A stretch of 64,000 nt of DNA from Faecalibacterium sp. (GTDB taxonomy: Bacteria; Bacillota; Clostridia; Oscillospirales; Ruminococcaceae). A program made the position numbers and the translations under genes. Positions within the stretch are counted from its first letter, which is position 1. The number at the start of each line of letters is the position of its first letter. Below the pieces are notes generated by a model. The model was given only the letters and a program-made list of their open reading frames with translations, was not told where the DNA came from and made no database searches. Location: assembly GCA_022652735.1 (NCBI GenBank), contig JALCRP010000001.1, forward strand, positions 186,001 to 250,000, in the 5' to 3' direction. Shown in pieces: positions 8,028 through 16,305 of this stretch.

Positions 8028-10517
8028 TCAGGCCGTATCGCCCGCAGCCGGAGAATCTGCCCCGGCCGTGCTGTCGGCGTCCGCCGCCTGCCCTGCGCTT
8101 TGCAGGGTGACGACAGTGCCCATCTCGACAGATGTGCCGCCCGCAATGTCCTGTGCCGTTATTGTACCGCCTGCGTCGCCTTGAAGCAAGCAGTTTAGCC
8201 CGGCAGCCGAAAGCATCTGCTGCGCAAAGGCCGTGGATTTGCCCGTCACATCCGGCACCGTCACCTGCGAGCCGGATGTATTGTTGATATAAAGATAAAC
8301 CGTCGTCCCGCCCGAAACCACAGTACCCGCCGCGGGATACTGATATGTCACCAGTGCGGCTGTCGTATCGGCGTTACCGGTAACAAGGCGGTGCTTAAGG
8401 CCTTTGCGGTTCAGCTCAACCTGCGCGTTGCCCCATTCCTGCCCGACCAGCTCGGGCACTTTGATTGTCTCGCTTTCCAGGTTTTCTCCATTTGTCGCCA
8501 CGCCGAGATACGGTGCAACCTCGCTGATGATATTGCCCACAACAGGCGCCGCTAAGATGGAGGAATAGTCCGTCGAAGCGTTGTTCGGGTCGTCGAGCAT
8601 GATGTACACGAGATATTCGGGGTCGTCCGCAGGGAACATGGCGACGAAGGAAGCCACTTTTTTATAGTCGCCGTCGCTTGCGCGCTTATCCATGTTCAGC
8701 TGCTCGCTGGTGCCGGATTTGCCGCCCACACGGTAGCCCGCCACATAGGCGCGGTAGCCGCCGTCGGTGTTCGTCCCGTCGCCGACCTCATATTCCATGA
8801 TCTGGCGCAGCTCGTCGCTTGTGGTGCTGCTTACGATCTGGCGCTTGACGGTGGTTTGCGTTTTCTGCACGGTATTGCCGTTTGCGTCGGTGATCTCGCT
8901 GACAAGATACGGCGTAACGAGATAGCCGCCGTTGACGCAGGCCGCGACGGCCGTGCACATTTGCAGCGGCGTGATCTCCATAGATTGGCCGAATGCAGAA
9001 GACGCCAGTTCGACATCGCCCAGCTGCTTTTCCGTGTAATACTGCATGTAATGCGTCTCGTAGGGTAAATCGACGCCCGTGGCTTCCGTGAAGCCGAAAG
9101 AATTGAAGTAATCGAAAAAGGTGCCTGCGCCGAGGCTCTGCGCCAGCTGGATGAAATAGATGTTGCAGCTGTTGCGCAGGCCCATCGCCATATTTTGTGT
9201 GCCGTGCGCCTTGCGGTTGGCGCAGTGATAGGTGCGGTCGGCCACGTTATAGTTGCCGCCGCACGAAAAAGAGGTATCCAGCGTCGCCTTGCCGGAATCC
9301 AACCCGGCTGCCGCGGTAATTACCTTAAACACGCTTCCGGGGTAATACAGCTCGGTAATGGCTTTGTTTTTCCATTGCAGCTCGCGGTAGGTGCCGGTAT
9401 AATCATATTCCTCGTCGATGGCTTTATTGCCAAGCGCATCCACCACATAGGTGCCGTCTTCGTTCGTTTGATAGTGCGCGTAAAGCTCCGGTTCGGCCTC
9501 GACAAGCGCATGCAGATACTCAGTATCATAAACCGTGTAGGGATCGTTCGGGTCGAAATCCGGCTTTGTCGCCATCGCCAGCACGGCGCCCGATTTCACA
9601 TTCATCACGATACAGCAGCCGCGGTTCGAGACATTATTGGCGCGGATTGCCTCGTTGAGGTAGCGTTCCGCCATCTCCTGCACGTTCGTGTCAAGCGTCA
9701 GCACCAGATTATAGCCGTCCTGTGCCGCATATTCTGTCGCATTGTTGTTGGCAACCTCGTTGCCCTGTGCATCCTGTACGCCGATACTGCGGCCGTCTAT
9801 ACCGGCCAGCTGATCCTGATAGGATTTTTCGAGGCCGTAGGTGCCGACGCCGCTGTTATCACAAAAGCCGATCACCGAAGCGGCAAACGCGCCATACGGG
9901 TAATTGCGCTTATAGGTTTTTTCGGTAGTCAGCACGATCGAAACGCCCTTGTGCGCGGCGTTGTAGCTTTTGATAAAATCGCTGGCCGCCTGCGCTACCG
10001 GCAGCTCCACGCGTGAAGCCAATGTGCGGTACTGGCTGGTGATTTTGGAAAATGCCGCGTACACCACGTCATATGTGGCTGTATATTCTGCCGAAGATGT
10101 ATCTACGCCGCTGCCGTTCGAGCCATCGCCGGCCGTCAAAATCTTGGCAACGCCTGCGCTTACTTCCGAGCAAACGCCGGTATCCAGCGTCGTCGTGCCG
10201 GTTTCCTTATCGGTCGTATACAGGCCTTTGGAATCCTTAGGGTCGCAGCTAAGGTTCCACACGATGCTGGTAGAGGCCAGCGTTTTTCCTGTGGCGTCGT
10301 AGATTTCGCCGCGCTCGGCCTCAATCGTAGAATCCTTGAGCTGCTGGGCGCTGGCCAGCTGGCGGTAATAGGCGCCGTTTGTAATCTGGATGCTGTACAG
10401 CTGATAGGCCAGCAGCCCAAAAGCCACCACAATCGCCAGCACGGAAAAGCTCCAGCCCCAGATGCGCACACTTCGGGCGACGCGCGGGCCTATTTGTGTT
10501 TTTTTATGTGCTGCCAT
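8028..10517 (-). CDS. Class B penicillin-binding protein with two PASTA domains (SpoVD/FtsI type)
   Basis: Septal transpeptidase that cross-links peptidoglycan. It has a short cytoplasmic N terminus, a single membrane anchor at about 22-42, a dimerisation domain, and a transpeptidase domain with the active-site motifs SVFK (S395-K398), SCN (450-452) and KSGT (600-603). Two PASTA domains follow from about 690 (VPELVGQEWGNAQVEL and VPDVTGKSTAFAQQML), and the protein ends in a Ser/Ala/Asp-rich tail. Length 829 residues. Two PASTA domains fit clostridial SpoVD and B. subtilis PBP2B alike, so no symbol is given. AAAAGGA precedes the start. A terminator-like hairpin separates it from ftsL. Confidence 0.92.
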   Translation of the reverse strand: MAAHKKTQIGPRVARSVRIWGWSFSVLAIVVAFGLLAYQLYSIQITNGAYYRQLASAQQLKDSTIEAERGEIYDATGKTLASTSIVWNLSCDPKDSKGLYTTDKETGTTTLDTGVCSEVSAGVAKILTAGDGSNGSGVDTSSAEYTATYDVVYAAFSKITSQYRTLASRVELPVAQAASDFIKSYNAAHKGVSIVLTTEKTYKRNYPYGAFAASVIGFCDNSGVGTYGLEKSYQDQLAGIDGRSIGVQDAQGNEVANNNATEYAAQDGYNLVLTLDTNVQEMAERYLNEAIRANNVSNRGCCIVMNVKSGAVLAMATKPDFDPNDPYTVYDTEYLHALVEAEPELYAHYQTNEDGTYVVDALGNKAIDEEYDYTGTYRELQWKNKAITELYYPGSVFKVITAAAGLDSGKATLDTSFSCGGNYNVADRTYHCANRKAHGTQNMAMGLRNSCNIYFIQLAQSLGAGTFFDYFNSFGFTEATGVDLPYETHYMQYYTEKQLGDVELASSAFGQSMEITPLQMCTAVAACVNGGYLVTPYLVSEITDANGNTVQKTQTTVKRQIVSSTTSDELRQIMEYEVGDGTNTDGGYRAYVAGYRVGGKSGTSEQLNMDKRASDGDYKKVASFVAMFPADDPEYLVYIMLDDPNNASTDYSSILAAPVVGNIISEVAPYLGVATNGENLESETIKVPELVGQEWGNAQVELNRKGLKHRLVTGNADTTAALVTYQYPAAGTVVSGGTTVYLYINNTSGSQVTVPDVTGKSTAFAQQMLSAAGLNCLLQGDAGGTITAQDIAGGTSVEMGTVVTLQSAGQAADADSTAGADSPAAGDTA

Positions 10518-10552
10518 ACGCCGCTGTCCTTTTCTGTTATTTCGTATAAACC

Positions 10553-10582
10553 CGAAAAAGCGTGCCTTCGCACGCTTTTTCG
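10553..10582 (-). terminator. Intrinsic-terminator-like hairpin between ftsL and the PBP gene
   Basis: A perfect 13-bp stem closes a four-base loop, reading CGAAAAAGCGTGC on one side and GCACGCTTTTTCG on the other. On the minus strand it reads as a GC-rich stem followed by five Ts, the form of an intrinsic terminator, in the middle of the dcw cluster. It may lower expression of the downstream genes or mark the 5' region of a second transcript. Confidence 0.65.
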
Positions 10583-10590
10583 AGTTCCCT

Positions 10591-11070
10591 TCAGGGGTCG
10601 AGCATTTCCATAATATTGAGTGCCCCGGATTTAAGCCAGCCCGACCACTGTTTCACGGGCGATTGTGCCGCGGTCAGCACACTGGAATCCTCAAGGCGTA
10701 CATAGGTAATTTGGCTGTCGTCCACTTTCATCAGGCCAAGCCGGTTGGCGATCTCCTCGACGCTTGCCATATTGGTACGGCTGTTCAGCTCTCCGTTCAA
10801 GTAGTTATAGGTGCTCTGCGCATCCGTAAGCTGTGCCTGCGTTTTCTGCTCCTGCGTGGTCAGCTCCGTGATTGTCACCTTGCTTTGGATGAGGAGGACA
10901 GCCAACGCCAGAAATGCCGCGCAGCAAAGTACGTTGCCAAAGCTGACGGCGGCTTTTTTCAGGCCGGTCTGCGGTTTCTTTCCGCCTTCTACCGTGCGAA
11001 GCGGCGGTTTTTTCGCCGGCTTCGCGCGCTGCGGCGCAAACAGCGAGAAATCATACGCTTGCTGCTGCAT
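10591..11070 (-). CDS. ftsL: FtsL-like septum protein
   Basis: Small bitopic protein, assigned to FtsL from position (between rsmH and the PBP) and architecture more than from sequence. Residues 1-45 are basic and cytoplasmic, about 50-70 form one membrane segment (NVLCCAAFLALAVLLIQSKV), and 70-110 form a heptad-like coiled coil (ITELTTQEQKTQAQLTDAQ). The region ANRLGLMKVDDSQITYV resembles the DivIC/FtsL end motif. The ATG at 11070 sits 9 bases after AGGAGG; an in-frame ATG 21 bases earlier lies directly against that box and is rejected. Length 159 residues. Confidence 0.8.
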   Translation of the reverse strand: MQQQAYDFSLFAPQRAKPAKKPPLRTVEGGKKPQTGLKKAAVSFGNVLCCAAFLALAVLLIQSKVTITELTTQEQKTQAQLTDAQSTYNYLNGELNSRTNMASVEEIANRLGLMKVDDSQITYVRLEDSSVLTAAQSPVKQWSGWLKSGALNIMEMLDP

Positions 11071-11103
11071 GTTGGGCATCCTCCTTTTCAAATTTTAGAT
11101 GTG

Positions 11104-12066
11104 TTACAGTTTTTCAATCACGCGCAGCTTTGCGCTGCGGCTGCGGCGGTTGGTTTCCAGCTCGTCCGGCTGTGCCTCAATCGGGTGGCGCGTAATCAGC
11201 TTGCCTTTGGCCTTGCCGCCGCATACGCATACAGGAAATTCCGGCGGGCAGGTGCAGGCCGTCGCCCAGCGGCGGAATTTATTTTTAACCAGCCTGTCCT
11301 CCAGCGAATGGAAGGTAATCACGCACAGACGGCCGCCCGGCGCAAGGCTTGCAAAGATACCGTCCAGCCCTTCATCCAGCGCGTCCAGCTCGTGATTGAC
11401 GGCGATGCGCAGCGCCTGAAAGGTGCGGCGGGCCGGGTTTTTATGCTTGCGGCGCTCCGCAGGGGGCATTGCCGAGGCAACCAGCTCGGCCAGCTGGAGT
11501 GTGGAAGTGATTGGAGCATTTTCCCGGGCTGTCACGATTTTCCCGGCGATTTGCCAGGCGCAGGGTTCCTCTCCATAATCCCGCAGGATCCGGGTCAGCT
11601 CATTGCGGTCAAGGGTGTTGCACAAATCGGCGGCCGTAGGGCCCTGCTGGCTCATGCGCATATCCAGCGGGGCATCGGCCCGATAAGAAAATCCACGTTC
11701 GGCATCATCCAACTGGTGGCTTGAAACGCCGAGATCCAGCAGCGCGCCGTTGATTTCAGCAATGCCCAGCTCGTCCAGCGCGCGCCGTGCTTCGCGGAAA
11801 TTGATCTGCACCACAGTGGCCGGATACGCTTTCAGGCGCGCCGTCGCCGCCGCCACGGCGTCCGGGTCCTGATCGAGGGCGATCAGGCGGCCTTTCGCCG
11901 GGTCAAGGCGCTTTGCGATCTCGCAGGAGTGGCCGGCGCCGCCGGCTGTGCCATCCAGATAGATTCCCTCGGGCCGAATCGCCAGCCCCTCGAGGCATTC
12001 CCGCAGCAAAACCGGAACATGGGAGAAATCCGCCGGATCAAAGGCAGCCGTGTTCTGCTGTTCCAT
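11104..12066 (-). CDS. rsmH: 16S rRNA (cytosine-1402-N4)-methyltransferase RsmH
   Basis: SAM-dependent methyltransferase that modifies C1402 in the ribosomal decoding centre. The N terminus HVPVLLRECLEGL and the SAM loop YLDGTAGGAGHS are typical, with DLGVSSHQLDDAERGFSYR and FHSLEDRLVKNKF further on. The ATG at 12066 is 5 bases after GAGGGAG and gives 320 residues; an in-frame start 24 bases upstream lacks a ribosome site. It lies 27 bases after mraZ, the usual start of a dcw cluster. Confidence 0.95.
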   Translation of the reverse strand: MEQQNTAAFDPADFSHVPVLLRECLEGLAIRPEGIYLDGTAGGAGHSCEIAKRLDPAKGRLIALDQDPDAVAAATARLKAYPATVVQINFREARRALDELGIAEINGALLDLGVSSHQLDDAERGFSYRADAPLDMRMSQQGPTAADLCNTLDRNELTRILRDYGEEPCAWQIAGKIVTARENAPITSTLQLAELVASAMPPAERRKHKNPARRTFQALRIAVNHELDALDEGLDGIFASLAPGGRLCVITFHSLEDRLVKNKFRRWATACTCPPEFPVCVCGGKAKGKLITRHPIEAQPDELETNRRSRSAKLRVIEKL

Positions 12067-12093
12067 ACATTCTCCCTCGTTTCGGCTCAAGTA

Positions 12094-12516
12094 TCAGATA
12101 TGCAGTTCCGTCAGCTTCTGGCGGCGCTGTTCGTTTGTAATGGCGCTATGGCGGGCGTTCCACGTCTCGGTATCCCAAATCTCGGCGTGGTTTCGGTTGC
12201 CGATGATCGTGACATTCTGTGCGAGGCCCGCATATTTGCGAAAATCCGCCGGCAGCAGGATGCGTCCCTGCTTGTCCGGTTCCGCTGTCGTCGCGTTGCT
12301 GAACAAATCGCCTGTTGTCTCCCAACTAGACATCAGCTCTTCGCTGCCAAGGCGCTCGGCCAGCTTGTCCACTTCCGGCATCGGCAGGGCAAACAGGCAG
12401 TGATCTACCCATTGCAGGATCACAAACTCGCCCGGGCCCATCGCCTCGCGGAATTTGGCCGGAAAGTTCATGCGGCCCTTCTCGTCGATCGTGTAATCGT
12501 ATCTGCCGAAGAACAT
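12094..12516 (-). CDS. mraZ: Transcriptional regulator MraZ
   Basis: Ring-forming DNA-binding protein with two AbrB-like repeats that controls the dcw cluster. The first repeat is MFFGRYDYTIDEKGRMNFPAKFRE with the DxKGR motif; the second carries DKQGRILLPADFRKYAGL. Length 140 residues, as in the family. GGGGGCGG lies upstream of the ATG. A promoter and tandem GTGGG/GTGGA boxes precede it, so self-regulation is likely. Confidence 0.95.
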   Translation of the reverse strand: MFFGRYDYTIDEKGRMNFPAKFREAMGPGEFVILQWVDHCLFALPMPEVDKLAERLGSEELMSSWETTGDLFSNATTAEPDKQGRILLPADFRKYAGLAQNVTIIGNRNHAEIWDTETWNARHSAITNEQRRQKLTELHI

Positions 12517-12577
12517 CGGAAAAGCCGCCCCCTTCCCGCCTAGTTACCCATTTCAAACCATTATATGGGTTTTTTCA

Positions 12578-12592
12578 TCCACTTTTACCCAC
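12578..12592 (-). promoter_or_regulatory. Tandem MraZ-type boxes
   Basis: On the minus strand GTGGG and GTGGA occur as direct repeats separated by exactly five bases, between the promoter and mraZ. MraZ is known to bind short TGGG/GTGG repeats with this 10-base period. A further TGGGT lies at 12546-12550, nearer the gene. Spacing and place support an operator; binding is inferred. Confidence 0.55.
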
Positions 12593-12603
12593 TTAGCTTC
12601 TTT

Positions 12604-12632
12604 AGTGTACCAAACGCAACCCAAAAATGCAA
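12604..12632 (-). promoter_or_regulatory. Promoter of the dcw cluster
   Basis: The minus strand has TTGCAT, a 17-base spacer and TACACT, with TGG before the -10 element giving an extended -10. It lies about 90 bases upstream of mraZ and just ahead of the tandem GTGG boxes. Confidence 0.7.
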
Positions 12633-12689
12633 TAGGAAAAGTGCAAGAAAACCGCTTATATTCAAACTTTTTTGTGATACGGGAAGCGC

Positions 12690-12733
12690 AAAAAAGCCCC
12701 CGCACAACCCTTGCGGGCCATGCGGGAGCTTTT
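12690..12733 (-). terminator. Terminator after the coiled-coil gene
   Basis: On the minus strand AAAAGCTCCCGCA pairs with TGCGGGGGCTTTTTT across a 16-base loop, followed by a T run. It ends the rsmD/coiled-coil transcript. The 12517-12767 gap also holds the mraZ promoter and boxes and no other gene. Confidence 0.8.
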
Positions 12734-12767
12734 ATGTATGTTTTTTTGTTTTTCAGGGGGGCCGTGC

Positions 12768-13235
12768 TTAGCCGTTCAAAGAGTTTTTCGCGTTCTGACG
12801 CAGGTTCAGGCGTACCGTTTTCACCTGTGCGGCATTGCTCGTCATCGTCTCTTCCGTCGTCTTCAGCATATTCTCGCAGTAATCCGTCACCGTCTGGCGC
12901 ATGGTGCGGGCTTCGTTCTGCGCGTTCGTCATCACTTCGGCGGCGCGCTGCTCGGCCTGCTTAAGCACTTCCTGATCGCTGACAAGCACTTTTGCGCGCT
13001 CCTCCGCCTTTTTCACAATGCCCTCAGCCTCGTTTTTCGCATCGCTCAAAATCTGATTGCGATCGTTCACAATGCCCTTGGCCTGACGGATCTCGGTTGG
13101 GATGTTCAGGCGGACATCATCCAGATAATCGCGGATCTTGTCCACATCCACCACGCGCTTGCCGCCGGAAAGCGGAATACTGGCGCCTTCCTCCAGCGTT
13201 TCCTCGATGGTATCCAGCAATTCGTCAACACTCAT
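12768..13235 (-). CDS. Coiled-coil protein of unknown function, ATPase subunit H-like
   Basis: A 155-residue soluble protein made largely of charged heptads, for example DAKNEAEGIVKKAEERAKVL and AEQRAAEVMTNAQNEARTM. Such proteins are often labelled ATPase subunit H-like or DivIVA-like from coiled-coil composition alone. The N terminus (VDELLDTIEETLEEG, then VVDVDKIRDYLDDVRLNIP) looks like a distinct helical module. The ATG at 13235 has AAAGGAG 7 bases upstream and overlaps the rsmD stop by four bases (ATGA), so the two are translationally coupled, a pairing I recall from other Clostridia. A role in division or envelope organisation is possible but not shown. Confidence 0.75.
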   Translation of the reverse strand: MSVDELLDTIEETLEEGASIPLSGGKRVVDVDKIRDYLDDVRLNIPTEIRQAKGIVNDRNQILSDAKNEAEGIVKKAEERAKVLVSDQEVLKQAEQRAAEVMTNAQNEARTMRQTVTDYCENMLKTTEETMTSNAAQVKTVRLNLRQNAKNSLNG

Positions 13236-13780
13236 TCTGATTTCTCCTTTTCGTAGCGCCATACGGCGATTGTCCCATATTGATACTTTTTTGCAAGCGC
13301 CAGTTCCCCGGCCGCCGCGGGCAAATCAGCTGTTTTTTCCGTCTCGCACAAAACGATGCCGCCGGGCGCCGTAACGCGGCTGACAGCCGGCAGCAGCCCC
13401 GGGATGATTTCCTTGTGGAAAGGTGGGTCCATCAGCACAAGATCGAAGGATTCCTGCGCAGCCGAAAGAAACAGCGATGCTTCCCCGAGGCTTACGCGGC
13501 TGCGGTCGAACACGTTGCAGTGTTTACAGTTTTCCATCACGATCTGGATGGCATCCCGATTTTGATCCAGAAAAACGCAGCGCGCCGCACCGCGGCTCAA
13601 CGCCTCGATCCCAAGCTGGCCGCTGCCGGCAAAGAGATCCAGCACACGTGCCCCCGGCAGGCTGAACTGCACACTGGAGAACATGGCTTCCTTTACTTTT
13701 TCTGTCGTCGGGCGGGTAATGTCCTCGCCGGGCAGCGTAACCAGTTTTCTGCCACGGGCTTCCCCTGCGATCACGCGCAT
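13232..13780 (-). CDS. rsmD: 16S rRNA (guanine-966-N2)-methyltransferase RsmD
   Basis: SAM-dependent enzyme that methylates G966 of 16S rRNA. The start MRVIAGEARGRKL with RPTTEKVKEAMFS is diagnostic, followed by the SAM-binding segment RVLDLFAGSGQLGIEALSRGA and the catalytic DLVLMDPPF motif. Length 182 residues. AAGGAGGGG precedes the ATG. First gene of a two-gene unit with the coiled-coil protein. Confidence 0.94.
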   Translation of the reverse strand: MRVIAGEARGRKLVTLPGEDITRPTTEKVKEAMFSSVQFSLPGARVLDLFAGSGQLGIEALSRGAARCVFLDQNRDAIQIVMENCKHCNVFDRSRVSLGEASLFLSAAQESFDLVLMDPPFHKEIIPGLLPAVSRVTAPGGIVLCETEKTADLPAAAGELALAKKYQYGTIAVWRYEKEKSE

Positions 13781-13813
13781 AGCGCCCCTCCTTTATGACT
13801 TTTCATAAAATTC

Positions 13814-13842
13814 ATTATTACCGTTCCGGCGGCGGTTGTCAA
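13814..13842 (-). promoter_or_regulatory. Promoter of rsmD
   Basis: The minus strand carries TTGACA, 17 bases, AATAAT. The -35 box overlaps the last codons of uvrC, so rsmD can be transcribed apart from it. Confidence 0.65.
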
Positions 13843-15698
13843 GCGTCCCCGCCCGCGGGATGAAAATAAGCAAAAATCGCCCGGGCCAGCTGCGGCCCTA
13901 CGCCGGGCACTTTTTCCAGCTGCTCCGGCGCGGCATTTTTCACGGCCGCCGCACTTTTGAACGTATCCGTCAACGCCTTTGCTAAGGCAGGGCCGACGCC
14001 AGGCACCTGCGTAAGGCTGACGGCATAGCTCTTTTTGTGCATCTGCTGTTTGCGGTAGGCATTGGCAAAGCGGTGCACTTCGTCCTGAATCGACGTAACA
14101 AAAGTGAACACGCCGCGGTTCATGTTGATGGCCGTTTCGCGCCCGGCGTCGTCCACGATGGCGCGGGTGCGGTGGTGGTCATCCTTTACCATACCGAACA
14201 GTGGCACATCGGCCAGCGCGCGGCCCGCCAGCGCAGCGCGCACGGCGCTTACCTGCCCGCGGCCGCCGTCGAGAAGGATCAGATCAGGCTTTTGGGCAAA
14301 AGCGTTGGCGGCGCCCGGCGCTTCGGCCTGAAATTTTTCATATTCGCCGCAGCGCCGGGCAAGCGTCTCGGCCATGCTGGCGTAATCGTCCGTGCCAAAA
14401 ACCGTCTGCATGCGAAACTTGCGGTAGCCTGCGCGGTAGGGCTTCCCATCGCGGAACACGACCATGCCGCATACGCTCGAGCCATCGCCCCAGTTGGAAA
14501 TATCATAGCTCTCGATCGTCTGCGGCGGCGCGGGCAGGCCCAGCAGCTGGCCCAGCTCGTCGAGCATCTTTTCCTCGCGGGCATAGCGGCCGCTCTCGCG
14601 CGCAAGGCGCTCGACGGCATTGGTGTGTGCCATCTCGACAAGGCGCGCCACATCGCCGCGCTGCGGCACATACAGCTGCACCTTTGTGCCGCGCCGCTTT
14701 TCCAGCACTTCATGCAAAGCCGCCGCATCGTCCGGCAGCGCATCCACCGCCACAACGCGAGGCAGTTTTTCTTCGCCGTCGTCCAAATAATAGCGGCTCA
14801 AAAATTCCTCACGCACCTCGGCAATGTCCGCCGTATCGTGGAATACAAATTCCCGCTTATCCGTCAGCCGCCCGCCGCGAAAGCGCAAAATCGCCGCGCA
14901 GACGCTTTCCGGCGTACCGGCCAGCGCGCACACGTCCATTTCCATATCCGGGTCGACAACGACCTTTTGCCCAGCCGATACCTTCTCGATTGCGCGGATC
15001 TGATCGCGCAGCAGCGCGGCCGTCTCAAAATCGAGGCGCTCGGCGGCTTCGTTCATCTTTTCCGTCAGATTTTTGAGGATGTCCTTTTTGCCATAGCGGA
15101 TCAAATGCACCGCATCCCGCACTGCCTCGTTATACCGTGCGCAGGAGATTTTGCCGCCGCACACGGCCATGCACTTTCCGATATGGGCGTATAGGCAGGG
15201 CCGGCCCTTGCCGATGTCTTCCGGAAAGCGTTTGCCGCAGCGGGGCAGCAAAAAGGAATCCATCGCGTTCTCGGCCATCTCGCGCGCGGCGAAGCTCGAG
15301 GTGTACGGCCCAAGGTATTCGGCGCCGTCGTCCTCTTTTTGCAGCGTAAAGGAAAGCCGCGGCCATTCTTCCTTCGTGATGCGAATATAGGAATAGCCCT
15401 TGTCGTCCTTCAGCAGAATGTTATATTTCGGGGTGTGGGCCTTGATTTGGCTGGCTTCCAGCACAAGGGCCTCAAATTCGCTCTGACACACGATCATGTC
15501 AAACGTAAACGCATGGGCGATCATTTGGCTAACCTTGTTATCGTGCGGCACACCCTCGCGGAAATACTGGCTGACGCGGATGCGCAGGCGTTTGGCCTTG
15601 CCGATATAGATGATTGTATCCGTTTTGTCGCGGATAATGTATACGCCCGGCAGCAGCGGCAGCATACAAGCTTTTTGATAAAGTTCTTGTTTGGTCAT
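13839..15698 (-). CDS. uvrC: Excinuclease ABC subunit C
   Basis: Nuclease that makes both incisions in UvrABC nucleotide excision repair. The N-terminal GIY-YIG domain begins LPLLPGVYIIRDKTDTIIYIGKAK (GVY and YIG at about 20-35). A UVR motif is visible (LTEKMNEAAERLDFETAALLRD), then the RNase H-like endonuclease domain (IESYDISNWGDGSSVCGMVVF, LILLDGGRGQVSA), and a C-terminal double helix-hairpin-helix (LTQVPGVGPALAKAL, LEKVPGVGPQLARAI). Length 619 residues from the ATG at 15698, which has AAAGGAG 8 bases upstream; an in-frame start 33 bases earlier is less likely. Confidence 0.96.
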   Translation of the reverse strand: MTKQELYQKACMLPLLPGVYIIRDKTDTIIYIGKAKRLRIRVSQYFREGVPHDNKVSQMIAHAFTFDMIVCQSEFEALVLEASQIKAHTPKYNILLKDDKGYSYIRITKEEWPRLSFTLQKEDDGAEYLGPYTSSFAAREMAENAMDSFLLPRCGKRFPEDIGKGRPCLYAHIGKCMAVCGGKISCARYNEAVRDAVHLIRYGKKDILKNLTEKMNEAAERLDFETAALLRDQIRAIEKVSAGQKVVVDPDMEMDVCALAGTPESVCAAILRFRGGRLTDKREFVFHDTADIAEVREEFLSRYYLDDGEEKLPRVVAVDALPDDAAALHEVLEKRRGTKVQLYVPQRGDVARLVEMAHTNAVERLARESGRYAREEKMLDELGQLLGLPAPPQTIESYDISNWGDGSSVCGMVVFRDGKPYRAGYRKFRMQTVFGTDDYASMAETLARRCGEYEKFQAEAPGAANAFAQKPDLILLDGGRGQVSAVRAALAGRALADVPLFGMVKDDHHRTRAIVDDAGRETAINMNRGVFTFVTSIQDEVHRFANAYRKQQMHKKSYAVSLTQVPGVGPALAKALTDTFKSAAAVKNAAPEQLEKVPGVGPQLARAIFAYFHPAGGDA

Positions 15699-15783
15699 AT
15701 CCACCGCTCCTTTCCTGCGATAAAACTGCACGGCGCAGGCCGCTGTGGCCTTTGCCTATGCTTTGCGCCGCTTTCCGATGCAA

Positions 15784-15816
15784 GAAAAAACGGAGAGCAG
15801 CTATGCCGCCCTCCGT
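15784..15816 (-). terminator. Terminator of the HPr gene
   Basis: On the minus strand ACGGAG and CTCCGT flank a 15-base loop, followed by TTTTTTC, 16 bases after the HPr stop. Confidence 0.7.
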
Positions 15817-15831
15817 CAAATGCCGATCGGA

Positions 15832-16095
15832 TTATTCCGCAAAGCCGGATTCCACCAGCTTGACAAGCCCTTCTACAGCAGCCTGTTCATCGGTGCCATC
15901 CGCAATAATACGGATGCTGGTGCCGCCCACGATGCCCAGAGACAGTACGCCCAGCAGGCTCTTGGCGTTCACACGGCGTTCTTCTTTTTCCACCCAGATC
16001 GAAGATTTATACTCGTTTGCCTTCTGGATAAAAAAGGTTGCCGGGCGGGCATGCAGCCCCACCTGATTTTCAACAGTAACTTCTTTTACATACAT
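15832..16095 (-). CDS. ptsH: Phosphocarrier protein HPr
   Basis: Small phosphocarrier of the PTS sugar system. The phosphorylated histidine is at position 15 in GLHARPAT, and the regulatory HPr-kinase serine is at position 46 in KSLLGVLSLG; both are exactly where the family has them. This argues for HPr and against Crh, which lacks His15. Length 87 residues from MYVKEVTV; an in-frame ATG two codons earlier is possible. No ptsI adjoins it, so it is a lone gene with its own terminator. A short inverted repeat, TTACC-GAT-GGTAA at 16124-16136, lies in its leader. Confidence 0.93.
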   Translation of the reverse strand: MYVKEVTVENQVGLHARPATFFIQKANEYKSSIWVEKEERRVNAKSLLGVLSLGIVGGTSIRIIADGTDEQAAVEGLVKLVESGFAE

Positions 16096-16305
16096 AATCA
16101 AAACGCTCCTATCTTCATCGTATTACCGATGGTAACGGCTTTTGATGTCCCTCGTTTGTAATTGTATTTTAGCGCAGCCGGGGTCAGAAGTACAGCCTCT
16201 TTTGGGATTTTTGGCGGATTCTCCAATCCAAACATGCGAAGCAGCCTCGGTTTGTGCATTTTTTCCAGTAGTTTTCAACCTGATTGGACAACCGCACAAA
16301 AGTTT

